From assembly GCF_022347565.1 (NCBI RefSeq), contig NZ_JAKRGH010000005.1, positions 186,001-250,000 on the forward strand: a stretch of DNA of 64,000 bases, given 5' to 3'. A program made the position numbers and the translations under genes. The notes beneath the pieces are model-generated. The model was not told the DNA's origin, did no database searches, and was given only the letters and a program-made list of their open reading frames with translations. This DNA is from Vibrio sp. Of7-15. Lineage in GTDB: Bacteria > Pseudomonadota > Gammaproteobacteria > Enterobacterales > Vibrionaceae. Of this stretch, positions 46,091 to 55,560 are shown piece by piece (the stretch's first letter is position 1; each line of letters opens with the position of its first letter).

Positions 46091-47575
46091 GTGAAAAGGA
46101 ACCTGGTTACAACAGCCATTAGCACCGTACTAACTGGCTTGGTCGCGTCTTCTGTAGCAAATGCCGCAGTCCCTCAGCAGAGTGATGTTTGGTATAAAGA
46201 AGCACAAAGTTCACTTGCTGCAGCAAAAGAGCGTCAGCCAATTAATGGCCCCGCGAAAAACGTGATTTTATTTGTTGGTGATGGCATGAGTGTGGGGACG
46301 TTAACTGCCGCGCGTATTTATGCGGGTCAGCAGCAGGGCATGAAAGGAGAAGAGCACTCTTTATACATGGAGCGTTTGCCTCATGTGGCTTTGGCAAAAA
46401 CCTACAATACCGACATGCAAACCCCAGATTCTGCGGGAACGGCAACGGCCATGGTGGCGGGGGTTAAAACGAAAGCGGGTGTGATCAGCGTGAATGATAA
46501 TGTTCAGCGTGGCTTTTGTAGTACGGCGAAAGGCAATGAAGTGAAAACTGCGTTTCAGATGGCGGCAGAAAAAGGCATGTCGTTGGGGGTGGTGACTACT
46601 GCTCGTTTAACTCATGCGACGCCAGCAGTGACTTACGCGCACAGTGCAGATCGTAACTGGGAAAATGACGCGAAGTTACCAAATTTTGCTAAAAATACAG
46701 GCTGTGTGGATATTGCTCGTCAGTTTGTTGAGTTTGATTATGGTAATGGTTTTCAAGTGGCGTTTGGTGGCGGCCGCAGAGAGTTTATTCCTGCAGAAAT
46801 GCATGATCCAGAAAATCAGGAAAAAGCCGGTAAGCGTAAAGATGGTCGTAACCTGATTAATGAATGGCAGCAGCGTTACCCTGAAGGGCAATACGTTTAT
46901 GACCGCTCTGGTTTTGACAAACTAGATGCAGAGACAGAACGTGCGTTTGGCTTATTTGAAAACAGTCACATGCAGTACGAAGCGGACCGTAAAGAAAAGA
47001 ACAATGAACCGTCGATTGCTGAAATGACGGAAAAGGCGATTGAGATACTAAGCAAAAATGACGATGGTTACGTTTTGATGGTAGAGGCTGGCCGTATTGA
47101 TCATGCTCATCATGATGGTAATGCAGCGCGAGCGTTAGAAGATACCGTGGCTTACGATGAAGCGATACGTGTAGCGATGGAGAATACCAATCCAAATGAT
47201 ACGTTGATCATTGCAACGGCCGATCATGCTCATACGCTGATCTCTAATGGCTATGCTGAGCGTGGCAATCCGATTTTAGGCCTATCCAAATCAAAAGGTA
47301 AACTGAACAAAGATGAGTTTGGTAAAAACTACACCACGCTTGTTTATGGTAACGGACCTGGTGCGGTGGAAGGGGCGCGTTCGGACTTAACGGAGAAAGA
47401 AGTGTTAGATGTGAATTACCTTCAGCAATCTTTGGTTAAACTTGGCTCGGAAACTCATTCGGGTGAAGATGTGGCCATTTTTGCTCGTGGTCCTCAAGCT
47501 TGGTTATTCCAAGGTGTGGTTGAGCAGAACTACATTTTCCATGTGATGGACGATGCGCTAAGGCTGTCGAAGTAA
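46091..47575 (+). CDS. Alkaline phosphatase, periplasmic
   Basis: 494 residues from a GTG at 46091 (MKRNLVTTAIST...), with GGAG 8 bases upstream; an earlier GTG at 46070 is possible. A signal peptide ends at VANA. Catalytic Ser lies in TPDSAGTATAM, metal ligands in FVGDGMSVGT, EAGRIDHAHHDGN and TADHAHT, and the final zinc His in ETHSGEDV. It releases phosphate from organic esters. It resembles the Vibrio PhoA-type enzymes, though I cannot tell whether it is the principal phoA. It ends in a hairpin with a long T tract. Confidence 0.93.
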   Translation: MKRNLVTTAISTVLTGLVASSVANAAVPQQSDVWYKEAQSSLAAAKERQPINGPAKNVILFVGDGMSVGTLTAARIYAGQQQGMKGEEHSLYMERLPHVALAKTYNTDMQTPDSAGTATAMVAGVKTKAGVISVNDNVQRGFCSTAKGNEVKTAFQMAAEKGMSLGVVTTARLTHATPAVTYAHSADRNWENDAKLPNFAKNTGCVDIARQFVEFDYGNGFQVAFGGGRREFIPAEMHDPENQEKAGKRKDGRNLINEWQQRYPEGQYVYDRSGFDKLDAETERAFGLFENSHMQYEADRKEKNNEPSIAEMTEKAIEILSKNDDGYVLMVEAGRIDHAHHDGNAARALEDTVAYDEAIRVAMENTNPNDTLIIATADHAHTLISNGYAERGNPILGLSKSKGKLNKDEFGKNYTTLVYGNGPGAVEGARSDLTEKEVLDVNYLQQSLVKLGSETHSGEDVAIFARGPQAWLFQGVVEQNYIFHVMDDALRLSK

Positions 47576-47602
47576 CGCGTTGTCTTTGTGTTTACTGAAT
47601 AG

Positions 47603-47638
47603 AGCTACTTCTGGAGGCGGGAGTGGCTTTTTCTTTTT
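47603..47638 (+). terminator. Phosphatase gene terminator
   Basis: AGCTACT (47603-47609) pairs with AGTGGCT (47622-47628, one G-U), then TTTTCTTTTT. It overlaps the end of the convergent DUF3624 gene. Confidence 0.7.
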
Positions 47639-47853
47639 AATAAGACAATGAAATGCAAGGTGAGTAAACCACTGAAGGCGCTGGCGGCAAAAAGGGTTGT
47701 GATGGAGGAAACTGACGTAGGATTATTTTTAAAAAAGAGAAACCAGATAGCCCAAGTGACAAAGCTTAAAATACTGAGCTGAATCATACATTGCTTACAT
47801 CGGCCTAGTTTCTGTTTAAAAAGAGTTGTGTCTTTACAAGTTTTGCATCCCAT
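47605..47853 (-). CDS. Small membrane protein with two CxxC motifs (DUF3624-like)
   Basis: 82 residues from the ATG at 47853 (MGCKTCKDTTLFKQKLGRCKQCM); a TTG five codons earlier is an alternative and neither has a good ribosome site. CKTC and CKQC could bind one zinc near the N-terminus, followed by two hydrophobic helices (about 24-42 and 52-72) and a basic tail. The pattern matches what I recall of DUF3624, found mainly in vibrios; function unknown. Confidence 0.7.
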   Translation of the reverse strand: MGCKTCKDTTLFKQKLGRCKQCMIQLSILSFVTWAIWFLFFKNNPTSVSSITTLFAASAFSGLLTLHFIVLLKRKSHSRLQK

Positions 47854-47894
47854 CGGTGTATAAGCCAATTAGAAAAAGGTGCTTTGAGTATAAC

Positions 47895-47920
47895 GAAAAA
47901 AGCCCCCTGGAACAGAGGGC
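47895..47920 (-). terminator. Terminator of the Lpd-like gene
   Basis: On the minus strand GCCCTCT and AGGGGGC pair, followed by TTTTTT. Confidence 0.8.
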
Positions 47921-47952
47921 AAAGTGCCTGGGAGAGCGTAATTTATTAAGTC

Positions 47953-49404
47953 TTAACAGCCTGGGCCGCAGTCTAGACAGTGTTTGATCATTTCTGGACC
48001 TAGGTGCAGTTTGGCATTTAAATCTCTAAGTGCAGTGCGGACACCTTCTTCAATCACTGGGTGGTAAAACGGCATGTCTAACATTTCAGCAACGGTCATT
48101 TTATTTTGGTGTGCCCAAGCCAGTAGGTGCGCTAAATGTTCAGCATTCGGCCCCATCATTTCTGCGCCTAAGAAGCGACCTGTTCCTTGTTCACCATAAA
48201 CGTGTAATACCCCTTTATTACGCAGCATCACACGGGAGCGACCTTGATTTTCAAAAGAAACAATACCAGTTTCAAAACAACCACATGAGCCTAGACGCTG
48301 AGTGATTTCTTGGTATGTTTCCCCCACCATCGCAATTTGTGGATCGGAAAATACGGCTGAGATTTTTGAGCGACGTAGACCTGCTCGAATATCAGGGAAA
48401 CGACCGGCATTGTCACCAGCAATACGTGCTTGATCCGCAGCTTCATGTAGTAGTGGCAGTTGGTTGCTTGCATCACCAGCAATAAAAATGGACTCTACCG
48501 ATGTTTGCAGCGTGTAGAAATCCGCTGTTGGTACACCACGCTCATCAAGCGTTAGTGTCGTGTTTTCAATATCCAATTTATCGACGTTTGGACGACGGCC
48601 TGTGGCAGCCAGTACGTAGTCAACAAGAATGGTTTCTAACTCATTTTCTTTGTTGATAAACATGATTTCCACTTGGTCGCCTTTGCGTTCCATGCGCTCT
48701 ACTTTCACATCGGCATCAAGGTAGAATTCTTCATTAAATGCTTTGTCAGCGTACGCCATGACTTCTGGATCTGTCAGCGGGCCAACTTGTCCACCAAGGC
48801 CAAACAGTTTTACTTTTACACCTAAACGGTGCAGTGCTTGACCAAGCTCAAGGCCGATAACACCAGGGCCGAATACCGCGACAGATTCTGGTAAATCGTC
48901 CCAATCAAAAACATCGTCGTTTACTATCAGGCGATCACCCAGTTCATTCCATACTGCTGGGTAAGCCGGGCGAGATCCCGTCGCGATAACAACGCGTTTT
49001 GCATGAATGGTTGTGTGATCATCAACTTGTAGTGTGTTGTTATCAATGAACTTAGCGAAACCAACCACTTTGTCTTCTGCTGGGATCTCGTCTACCCCTT
49101 CAAGCACAAAGCCAACAAAGCGATCGCGTTCACGTTTGACTCGGTCCATAACTTCGCGACCGTTAATTACAGTTTTGCCCTGAGGATGAACACCGAATGC
49201 AGGTGCTTTTTCAATGTGGTGAACACTTTCCGCCGCAGCAATCAGTAGTTTTGATGGCATGCAGCCAACACGAGCACAAGTGGTGCCGTATGCGCCGCCT
49301 TCAATCATCACGACGCTGTCGGTATGTGCTTTTGCTGCTCGGTATGAGCCTAAACCTGCGGTACCACCACCAATAACGGCAACATCTACATTCAATACGT
49401 TCAT
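47953..49404 (-). CDS. Dihydrolipoamide dehydrogenase-like flavoprotein disulfide reductase
   Basis: 483 residues. FAD motif GGGTAGLGSYRAA at 12-24, redox pair TTCARVGCMPSK (Cys-x4-Cys), second nucleotide site GPGVIGLELGQAL and the C-terminal active-site His/Glu in FYHPVIEEG. After the pyridine-nucleotide motif the usual acidic (NADH) or basic (NADPH) residue is not obvious. The protein ends HCLDCGPGC, three extra cysteines absent from true Lpd. It lies downstream of the peroxiredoxin-glutaredoxin gene and next to oxyR, not in a 2-oxoacid dehydrogenase operon. Substrate unknown; a role in peroxide defence is inference. Confidence 0.85.
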   Translation of the reverse strand: MNVLNVDVAVIGGGTAGLGSYRAAKAHTDSVVMIEGGAYGTTCARVGCMPSKLLIAAAESVHHIEKAPAFGVHPQGKTVINGREVMDRVKRERDRFVGFVLEGVDEIPAEDKVVGFAKFIDNNTLQVDDHTTIHAKRVVIATGSRPAYPAVWNELGDRLIVNDDVFDWDDLPESVAVFGPGVIGLELGQALHRLGVKVKLFGLGGQVGPLTDPEVMAYADKAFNEEFYLDADVKVERMERKGDQVEIMFINKENELETILVDYVLAATGRRPNVDKLDIENTTLTLDERGVPTADFYTLQTSVESIFIAGDASNQLPLLHEAADQARIAGDNAGRFPDIRAGLRRSKISAVFSDPQIAMVGETYQEITQRLGSCGCFETGIVSFENQGRSRVMLRNKGVLHVYGEQGTGRFLGAEMMGPNAEHLAHLLAWAHQNKMTVAEMLDMPFYHPVIEEGVRTALRDLNAKLHLGPEMIKHCLDCGPGC

Positions 49405-49435
49405 TTTGGTTCTCTCTCTGGGCTGGTGTTTAGGA

Positions 49436-49460
49436 GAGGGAGTCGTGGCTCCCTCATTTT
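49436..49460. other. Hairpin between the peroxiredoxin and Lpd-like genes
   Basis: GAGGGAG (49436-49442) and CTCCCTC (49449-49455). The T tract (ATTTTTG) is on the plus side, opposite to the direction of both genes, so it may be a processing or stability element in their mRNA. Confidence 0.45.
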
Positions 49461-49476
49461 TGTTATATATTGTAGG

Positions 49477-50205
49477 TTACGCTAAGTAAGCTTCTAGCTC
49501 TTCGCTGCCACCGATGTGTTTACCACCGATGAACACTTGTGGCACTGTGCTGCGGCCTGTTACTGCACGTAGGCTCACGGTTGTTGCATCTTTACCTAGA
49601 ATGACTTCTTCAAATGCTAAGCCTTTATCGATTAGGTTTTGTTTCGCTTTAGCACAGAACGGACAACCAGGTTTTGAGAATACAGTAATAGACTCTTGTA
49701 CTTTGTATTCTGGTGCTACGTAAGACAACATAGTGTCAGCATCAGATACTTTGAACGGGTCGCCTGGCTCGTCGTTTTCAATGAACATTTTCTCAACAAC
49801 GCCGTTTTTCACTAGCATGCTGTAGCGCCATGAACGCTTACCAAAACCTAGGTCCGCTTTGTCGACTAACATGCCCATGCCTTCACTGAATTCACCGTTA
49901 CCATCAGGAATGAAAGTAATGTTTTCTGCTTCTTGGTCAGCTTTCCATGCGTTCATTACAAAAGTGTCGTTTACTGATACACATAAAATGTCGTCAACAC
50001 CGTGCTCTGCAAATACAGATGCTAGTTCGTTGTAGCGTGGTAGGTGGCTTGAAGAACAGGTTGGTGTAAAGGCACCTGGTAAGCTAAATACGATGACGGT
50101 TTTGTTTTTGAATAACTCATCAGTTGTTACGTTTACCCATTCATCACCTTGGCGAGTTGGGAAAGTGACTTGTGGGATTGCTTGACCTTCTTTTGATGCG
50201 AACAT
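49477..50205 (-). CDS. Hybrid peroxiredoxin 5-glutaredoxin
   Basis: 242 residues from the ATG at 50205 (AAGGAAA 8 bases upstream). The N-terminal Prx5 domain (about 1-165) has the peroxidatic Cys in [15 protein letters not shown]; the C-terminal glutaredoxin (about 168-242) has CPFC in [13 protein letters not shown] and TVPQVFIGG. Such hybrids (as in Haemophilus influenzae) reduce hydroperoxides with glutathione in one polypeptide. It is divergent from oxyR behind an OxyR box and upstream of an Lpd-like reductase. Confidence 0.94.
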   Translation of the reverse strand: MFASKEGQAIPQVTFPTRQGDEWVNVTTDELFKNKTVIVFSLPGAFTPTCSSSHLPRYNELASVFAEHGVDDILCVSVNDTFVMNAWKADQEAENITFIPDGNGEFSEGMGMLVDKADLGFGKRSWRYSMLVKNGVVEKMFIENDEPGDPFKVSDADTMLSYVAPEYKVQESITVFSKPGCPFCAKAKQNLIDKGLAFEEVILGKDATTVSLRAVTGRSTVPQVFIGGKHIGGSEELEAYLA

Positions 50206-50308
50206 AATGGTTTCCTTTAATTTTGATAATGATTGTTCCAATCGGAGTGTAGTAAGTGTTGCTCCGTTTTGATGTGATAATTATGCGATTTTGACTTTGA
50301 TAGTTCTA

Positions 50309-50345
50309 ATCGTTTAATGCTATGGTTTTGATAGTTGTTTTCTAT
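50309..50345. promoter_or_regulatory. OxyR-binding site between the hybrid peroxiredoxin and oxyR
   Basis: Four tetramers at the required 7-base spacing: ATCG-N7-CTAT-N7-ATAG-N7-CTAT, 15 of 16 bases matching the ATAG/CTAT OxyR motif. It ends 24 bases before the oxyR start. Confidence 0.85.
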
Positions 50346-50368
50346 CAATGGCAATAAAGAGGATTTCG

Positions 50369-51283
50369 ATGAATATCCGAGATTTTGAATATTTGGTGGC
50401 GCTCTCTGAGCATCGGCACTTTCGTAAAGCGGCAGATGCGTGTTTTGTTAGCCAGCCGACTTTGAGTGGCCAAATTAAAAAGTTGGAAGAAGAAGTTGGT
50501 GTGGCTTTACTGGAGCGTACCAGTCGTCGGGTATTGTTTACTGATGCAGGGTTGCAGCTGGTGGAGCAAGCCAAAAGAATCTTAACAGAGGTGAAATGTT
50601 TTACTGAGCTAGCCAGTCAGCAAGGCAAGGAAATGTCCGGCCCTTTACATATTGGCTTTATTCCTACGGTTGGTCCATATCTATTGCCGCTTATTGTGCC
50701 ATTGTTACGTGAGCAGTTTCCTGATTTGGAGCTGTTTCTTCATGAAGCCCAAACTCATCAGTTGGTGCAGCAGCTTGAAGATGGAAAATTAGATTGTGTG
50801 GTGTTAGCGGCCGTAGATGAAACCCAGCCGTTTATTGAGCTCCCGGTATATAACGAGCCAATGGTGCTGGCTGTGCCTTGTGAGCATGAATGGGCGGAAG
50901 AGGAGGATATTGACATGGGGAAACTCAACGGTCATACGGTTTTGATGCTCGGAGATGGCCATTGCTTGCGTGATCAGGCGTTGGGTTTTTGTTTTGCCGC
51001 AGGTGCAAAAGACGATGACCGATTTAAGGCCACCAGTCTTGAAACGTTACGTAATATGGTTGCGGCTGGAGGGGGGATCACCCTATTGCCTTATTTAGCG
51101 GCACCCAATGAAAGGCAGCGTGACGGTGTCTGCTACCTAACTGCAAAGCACCCAATCCCGAATCGGCAAATAGTTCTGGCGTATCGCCCTGGCTCGCCTC
51201 TGCGCCCTCGATATGAAAAGTTAGCGTCGGTGATTAAACAGCAAATGGAAGGTGTTATTCCTGCTTGTGAACAAGGTAAATAA
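50369..51283 (+). CDS. oxyR: Hydrogen-peroxide-responsive regulator OxyR
   Basis: 304 residues from the ATG at 50369 (MNIRDFEYLVALSEH), with AGAGGA 6 bases upstream. LysR-type winged helix at the N-terminus (FRKAADACFVSQPTLSGQIKKLE). The redox Cys pair is GDGHCLRDQALGFC (about 199 and 208), which forms a disulfide upon peroxide stress. GITLLPYLA lies in the effector domain. Divergent from the hybrid peroxiredoxin; likely autoregulated. Confidence 0.95.
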   Translation: MNIRDFEYLVALSEHRHFRKAADACFVSQPTLSGQIKKLEEEVGVALLERTSRRVLFTDAGLQLVEQAKRILTEVKCFTELASQQGKEMSGPLHIGFIPTVGPYLLPLIVPLLREQFPDLELFLHEAQTHQLVQQLEDGKLDCVVLAAVDETQPFIELPVYNEPMVLAVPCEHEWAEEEDIDMGKLNGHTVLMLGDGHCLRDQALGFCFAAGAKDDDRFKATSLETLRNMVAAGGGITLLPYLAAPNERQRDGVCYLTAKHPIPNRQIVLAYRPGSPLRPRYEKLASVIKQQMEGVIPACEQGK

Positions 51284-51284
51284 A

Positions 51285-51317
51285 AAAGGAGAGCAAGCTT
51301 TGGACTTGTTCTCCTTT
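51285..51317. terminator. Terminator between convergent oxyR and mrcA
   Basis: AAAGGAGAGCAAG (51285-51297), 7-base loop, CTTGTTCTCCTTT (51305-51317), one G-U pair. Confidence 0.8.
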
Positions 51318-51351
51318 ATTCGTGATTATTGATATGTTGCTAGATTAACGC

Positions 51352-53847
51352 TTAGAAGAGTTCATCACTTTCAAAGACATTGCCTGCCGATGCGCTACCT
51401 ACGTACTCGGTTGGCTCTGTGCCTCGTTCGAAGTATTCAAACATGGTGGTGTGATCGCTACGATGTGTCAGCAATCCTGTTTCTCTATCAATACGCACTT
51501 TAACAACATTCACAGGGGCTTTTTTCGGTTGTGCTGGTGTGTCTTCAAGTGCCACTTTCATGAAGTTCACCCAAGCCGGTTGAGCGGTTTTCGCCCCTGC
51601 TTCTGCTCCTGTGATTTGGTTTTTATCTAGGTTGTTGTTGTAAGAAGTTCGGCCCAATTTGCGGGAGTGATCATCAAAGCCTACCCAAGAGGTCGCAACG
51701 ATGCCAGGCCCATAGCCGTTAAACCAAGTATCTTTAGAGTCGTTTGTCGTTCCGGTTTTGCCACCAATGTCACGACGTTTTAATACTTGGCCACGCCAGC
51801 CTGTTCCATTCCAACCAGTACCATGCTTCCAGTTACCGCCACCCCAAATATTGCTGTACATCATTTCTCGAACTAAGAACGCCGTTTGTTCTGAGATCAC
51901 TTGTTCTGCATAAGGTGATTCAGCCAAGCTGTCTTTGTATTCAAAGGTGTCTGGGTTTGGCTCGCAATTTGAGTGGCATACGGCTTTTGGTTTCGCTTGG
52001 AATTCAACTTGTCCAAACGGTGTTTCTACTCGTTCAATATAGAAAGGATCAACGTAATAACCACCATTGGCAAACACAGAGAAACCTTGGGCAACTTCCA
52101 TTGGAGTTAAGCTACCAGCACCCAGAGCCAAGGTTTCAGAGCGAGGTAAATTATCTCGTTGGAAACCAAAACGAGTGAGGTAGGAGATGGTGTCGTCTAG
52201 ACCCACTTCACGTAATACCCGAACTGCCATTACGTTTTTCGATTGTGCTAAACCAATACGAAGACGAGTTGGACCCACATAAGTTGGTGGTGAATTTTTT
52301 GGTCGCCATGCAGTACCTTGGCTCTTATCCCATTTATTAATTGGTGCATCATTAATAAGGGAAGCAAGAGTTAGTCCTTTATCAATGGCGGCAGCGTAAA
52401 TAAACGGTTTAATGCCCGAACCAACTTGGCGTATAGACTGTGTTGCACGGTTAAATTTATTGTGGACGAAGTTGAAGCCCCCCACTAAAGATAAAATAGA
52501 ACCATCTTCAGGGTTCATGGCCACAAAGGCTGTGTTCGCATTTGGAACTTGGCTTAATTGCCATTGCTCGGTTGTGGTTTCCTTATCTTTCGATTTTTGA
52601 GTCTTTGTGACTTGTCTAACCCAAATTTGTTGCCCAGCTTCAACAATGTCTTTGGCTTTTTTTGGGGCTCTGCCTTGGCGTTGATCCGTAATGAATTTAC
52701 GAGCCCATTTGATGCCATCCCAAGTTAAGGTGAGTTGGCCGTTATTTTTGGTAATGACATCCACGCTTTTGTCATCGACTTTAACCACCACGGCAGGGAT
52801 AAGAGCGCCATAGCTTGGTTGACGTTTTAGGTGTTTTTCAATGGCGGCCAGTTCCCATTGTGCTTGATCCGGTTGCCACAGAGTACTTACCTCACCACGG
52901 TAGCCGTGACGTTCGTCGTAAGATAACAGGTTATTGATCGCGGCATCATTGGCTGCGGTTTGCAGTTTGGAATCCACGGTAGTGTAAACACGCATGCCAG
53001 AGGTATAGGCATCTTCCCCATAGCGCTCAACCATCCAGGCACGCGCAAGCTCAGCCACATAAGGCGCACTTAATTCGATCTCTGCACCATGGTAGCGAGC
53101 CACGATAGGTTCGGCGCGAGCTTGATCATACTCGGCTTGGGTGATGTACTTTTCATCCAGCATACGAGCTAAGACCACATTGCGGCGCGCTGTAGCTCGG
53201 TTAACGGAGTAGATCGGGTTCATGGTTGACGGTGCTTTTGGTAATCCCGCTAAGGTTGCGACTTCACTTAACGTCAGTTCGCCAATTTCTTTCCCGTAAT
53301 ACACTTGGGCTGCAGCACCAAAACCATAAGAACGGTAGCCTAAGTAAATCTTATTAAGGTAAAGCTCGAAGATTTCATCTTTAGAAAGCAGTTGCTCAAT
53401 GTGAATCGCAATGAAGATCTCTTTAATTTTACGCATGATCTTCTTTTCATTGGAGAGAAAGAAGTTTCGAGCCAGCTGTTGCGTAATGGTACTGGCTCCT
53501 TGCTTGGCTGAACCTGAGGTAGCAACCACGAAGGCAGCACGAGCGATACCAATAGGGTCAATGCCAGGGTGTTCGTAAAAACGGCTGTCTTCGGTTGCGA
53601 TGATCGCTTCAAGAAGGTGAGGTGGCATATCCTCAATTTTCAATGGGATACGGCGTTTTTCACCAAACTGAGAGATGAGCTTTCCATCTTTACTGAAGAT
53701 CTGCATTGGAGTTTGTAGCTGAACTTCTTTTAGCGTCGCCACATCGGGTAGTTCAGGTTTCACATGCATATAAAAACCGAATATTGTACCGACTCCAAGA
53801 AGTATGCAAATGAATGCAAAGATAAGTAATCGCTTTATGAACTTCAC
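51352..53847 (-). CDS. mrcA: Penicillin-binding protein 1A
   Basis: 831 residues, bifunctional class A PBP. One N-terminal membrane helix (about 6-26), glycosyltransferase domain with catalytic Glu in EDSRFYEHPG and QGASTITQQLARN, an OB-like insert, and a transpeptidase domain with the active Ser in GSGIKPF (SxxK), SKN in AQSKNVMAVR and KTGT in GGKTGTTNDSKDTWF. Divergent from pilM, the usual arrangement near pilMNOPQ. Confidence 0.95.
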   Translation of the reverse strand: MKFIKRLLIFAFICILLGVGTIFGFYMHVKPELPDVATLKEVQLQTPMQIFSKDGKLISQFGEKRRIPLKIEDMPPHLLEAIIATEDSRFYEHPGIDPIGIARAAFVVATSGSAKQGASTITQQLARNFFLSNEKKIMRKIKEIFIAIHIEQLLSKDEIFELYLNKIYLGYRSYGFGAAAQVYYGKEIGELTLSEVATLAGLPKAPSTMNPIYSVNRATARRNVVLARMLDEKYITQAEYDQARAEPIVARYHGAEIELSAPYVAELARAWMVERYGEDAYTSGMRVYTTVDSKLQTAANDAAINNLLSYDERHGYRGEVSTLWQPDQAQWELAAIEKHLKRQPSYGALIPAVVVKVDDKSVDVITKNNGQLTLTWDGIKWARKFITDQRQGRAPKKAKDIVEAGQQIWVRQVTKTQKSKDKETTTEQWQLSQVPNANTAFVAMNPEDGSILSLVGGFNFVHNKFNRATQSIRQVGSGIKPFIYAAAIDKGLTLASLINDAPINKWDKSQGTAWRPKNSPPTYVGPTRLRIGLAQSKNVMAVRVLREVGLDDTISYLTRFGFQRDNLPRSETLALGAGSLTPMEVAQGFSVFANGGYYVDPFYIERVETPFGQVEFQAKPKAVCHSNCEPNPDTFEYKDSLAESPYAEQVISEQTAFLVREMMYSNIWGGGNWKHGTGWNGTGWRGQVLKRRDIGGKTGTTNDSKDTWFNGYGPGIVATSWVGFDDHSRKLGRTSYNNNLDKNQITGAEAGAKTAQPAWVNFMKVALEDTPAQPKKAPVNVVKVRIDRETGLLTHRSDHTTMFEYFERGTEPTEYVGSASAGNVFESDELF

Positions 53848-53984
53848 CGGATATTTCCTGTTTGGTTAAATTTGTGCCGTTTCAAACATTGAGCTGAATA
53901 GTATAAAGACAAGCACCGAGAAAATAACACCTTATCGTGGTTAATTTTGAAATAACTTATGCATGAGCATTAGGAGTTGTCGCT

Positions 53985-55001
53985 ATGCTTTTTTCATCAA
54001 TGACTGGAATTGATATTGGTCATCACAGCATCAAAGCGGTTGTGATGAAGACAAAAAGCGAACAACTTCAGCTCATGAACTTCAAAGAAATTCCGTCTAC
54101 GCCCTCCATTTTTTTGGAAAAACAAACCTTAGCGCATGAACCACTTGTCACGAGATTAAAGCAGCTTAAAAAGCAACTGCCATTTGGTGTTAGAAATATT
54201 GTGTTATCGGTACCTGAAAGTGCGGTGATCAGCAAGGTTCTTCAAATAGACAGTGATCTTGATGATAAAGAACAAGAGTTTGCTATTCACCACAGCTTTG
54301 CTCAACAGTCGCCATTGCCACTGGAAGAATTAAGCATTGATTATGTGCCTATCCATACGGAAATACCAGACACAGAAGGAAGTAGTGCGACTTATCAGGT
54401 GTACGCGACCCGAAAAGAAGTGATTTCTAGCCGCATTAATGCGTGTAAAGCTGCAGGCTTTTATCCAAAAGTTATCGATATTCATTCAAGTGGTTTATTA
54501 AAGTTGTGGCAATTTGTTGCTCAACAGCAAAATCGCTTTAATTGGATGCTGGTGGATGTGGGTTTATCTCAAACTTCTTTGTGTCTATTACCGCGTGGCC
54601 GTGCGGCATACTACCGTGAAATGGCACTGGGAACTCAGCAGATGAAAGGCAACCAATCTGAGCTGTCGAACCCAACGTGTCATGACGCCTTGTTAGAGGA
54701 ATTTGTTACGGAGCTCGCCGATCGTTTGTCTCGCCAGATGTCGCTTTACCGTTCTGTACAGCATCAGCAATCCATCGAAGGAATTTGGCTTACAGGAGGG
54801 GGGGCGTGTTTTCCCAATATTGAAATGACCTTGAGTATTAAGTTAGGGGTGCCTGTTATGTTGTTGAATCCATTTGGGTTGGTTGAACGACATAAAACCT
54901 TATCACTCAAACAATCATCGTTGCCAGGTAGCTGTTTTGGTGGTGCGCTTGGGTTGGCTATTCGTGGTATGCAATGGGCTGGAGGACGTTATGCTGCATG
55001 A
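53985..55001 (+). CDS. pilM: Type IV pilus assembly protein PilM
   Basis: 338 residues, actin-like ATPase fold (GIDIGHHSIKAVVM, LVDVGLSQTSLCLL, LTGGGACFPNIEM). PilM is cytosolic and binds the N-terminus of PilN to link the pilus alignment complex. The stop overlaps the pilN start. A run of seven Gs lies in the GGG motif codons (about 54798-54804). Confidence 0.94.
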   Translation: MLFSSMTGIDIGHHSIKAVVMKTKSEQLQLMNFKEIPSTPSIFLEKQTLAHEPLVTRLKQLKKQLPFGVRNIVLSVPESAVISKVLQIDSDLDDKEQEFAIHHSFAQQSPLPLEELSIDYVPIHTEIPDTEGSSATYQVYATRKEVISSRINACKAAGFYPKVIDIHSSGLLKLWQFVAQQQNRFNWMLVDVGLSQTSLCLLPRGRAAYYREMALGTQQMKGNQSELSNPTCHDALLEEFVTELADRLSRQMSLYRSVQHQQSIEGIWLTGGGACFPNIEMTLSIKLGVPVMLLNPFGLVERHKTLSLKQSSLPGSCFGGALGLAIRGMQWAGGRYAA

Positions 55002-55560
55002 TATTAATTTACTGCCATGGCGAGATCAGCAGCGACTGCGATATCAACGTCGTTTTATTGTCATGCTGGTGGCTGGAGTAATTTTGTCTGTGGGGCTTCA
55101 ATGGCTAATAGCGGACTATTTAAAGGAGCAAAAACACCTTCAAACTCAGCGTAATCAGTTTCTTACCCAACACATTGCTCAACTGGATATGAAGTTAGCA
55201 GGGCTTGCTAATATAGAAAAACAGCATGAATCCATTTTGACACGATTAGAAATGGTTCAAGAGCTGCAAAATGATCGCAATAAAACAACCGATTTGTTAA
55301 CGCTACTTCCGAAGCTTATTCCTCAGGGTGTTTATATTAATAAGATTCGTTTTCATGGTCGTCAGGTGGACATTAATGGGTTAAGTGATTCTACAGCTAG
55401 GTTGGCTTCTATGTTAGATAACTTTGAAGATTCCCCATGGCTTATGGATGTAAACATGCATTCTATTGTGGCAGGTAAAGTTTTGCTGAGCCACGAACTA
55501 AAAAGCTTCAAGGTGTCATTTCGGTTATTGACTGAAGAGGAACTAAGAAGCGATGGCTGA
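54991..55560 (+). CDS. pilN: Type IV pilus assembly protein PilN
   Basis: 189 residues from the ATG at 54991, preceded by GGAGG inside pilM and overlapping the pilM stop by 11 bases. The conserved INLLPWR motif (residues 5-11) is the PilM-binding peptide; one membrane helix (about 23-41) and a periplasmic coiled-coil/ferredoxin-like domain follow. Confidence 0.94.
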   Translation: MLHDINLLPWRDQQRLRYQRRFIVMLVAGVILSVGLQWLIADYLKEQKHLQTQRNQFLTQHIAQLDMKLAGLANIEKQHESILTRLEMVQELQNDRNKTTDLLTLLPKLIPQGVYINKIRFHGRQVDINGLSDSTARLASMLDNFEDSPWLMDVNMHSIVAGKVLLSHELKSFKVSFRLLTEEELRSDG

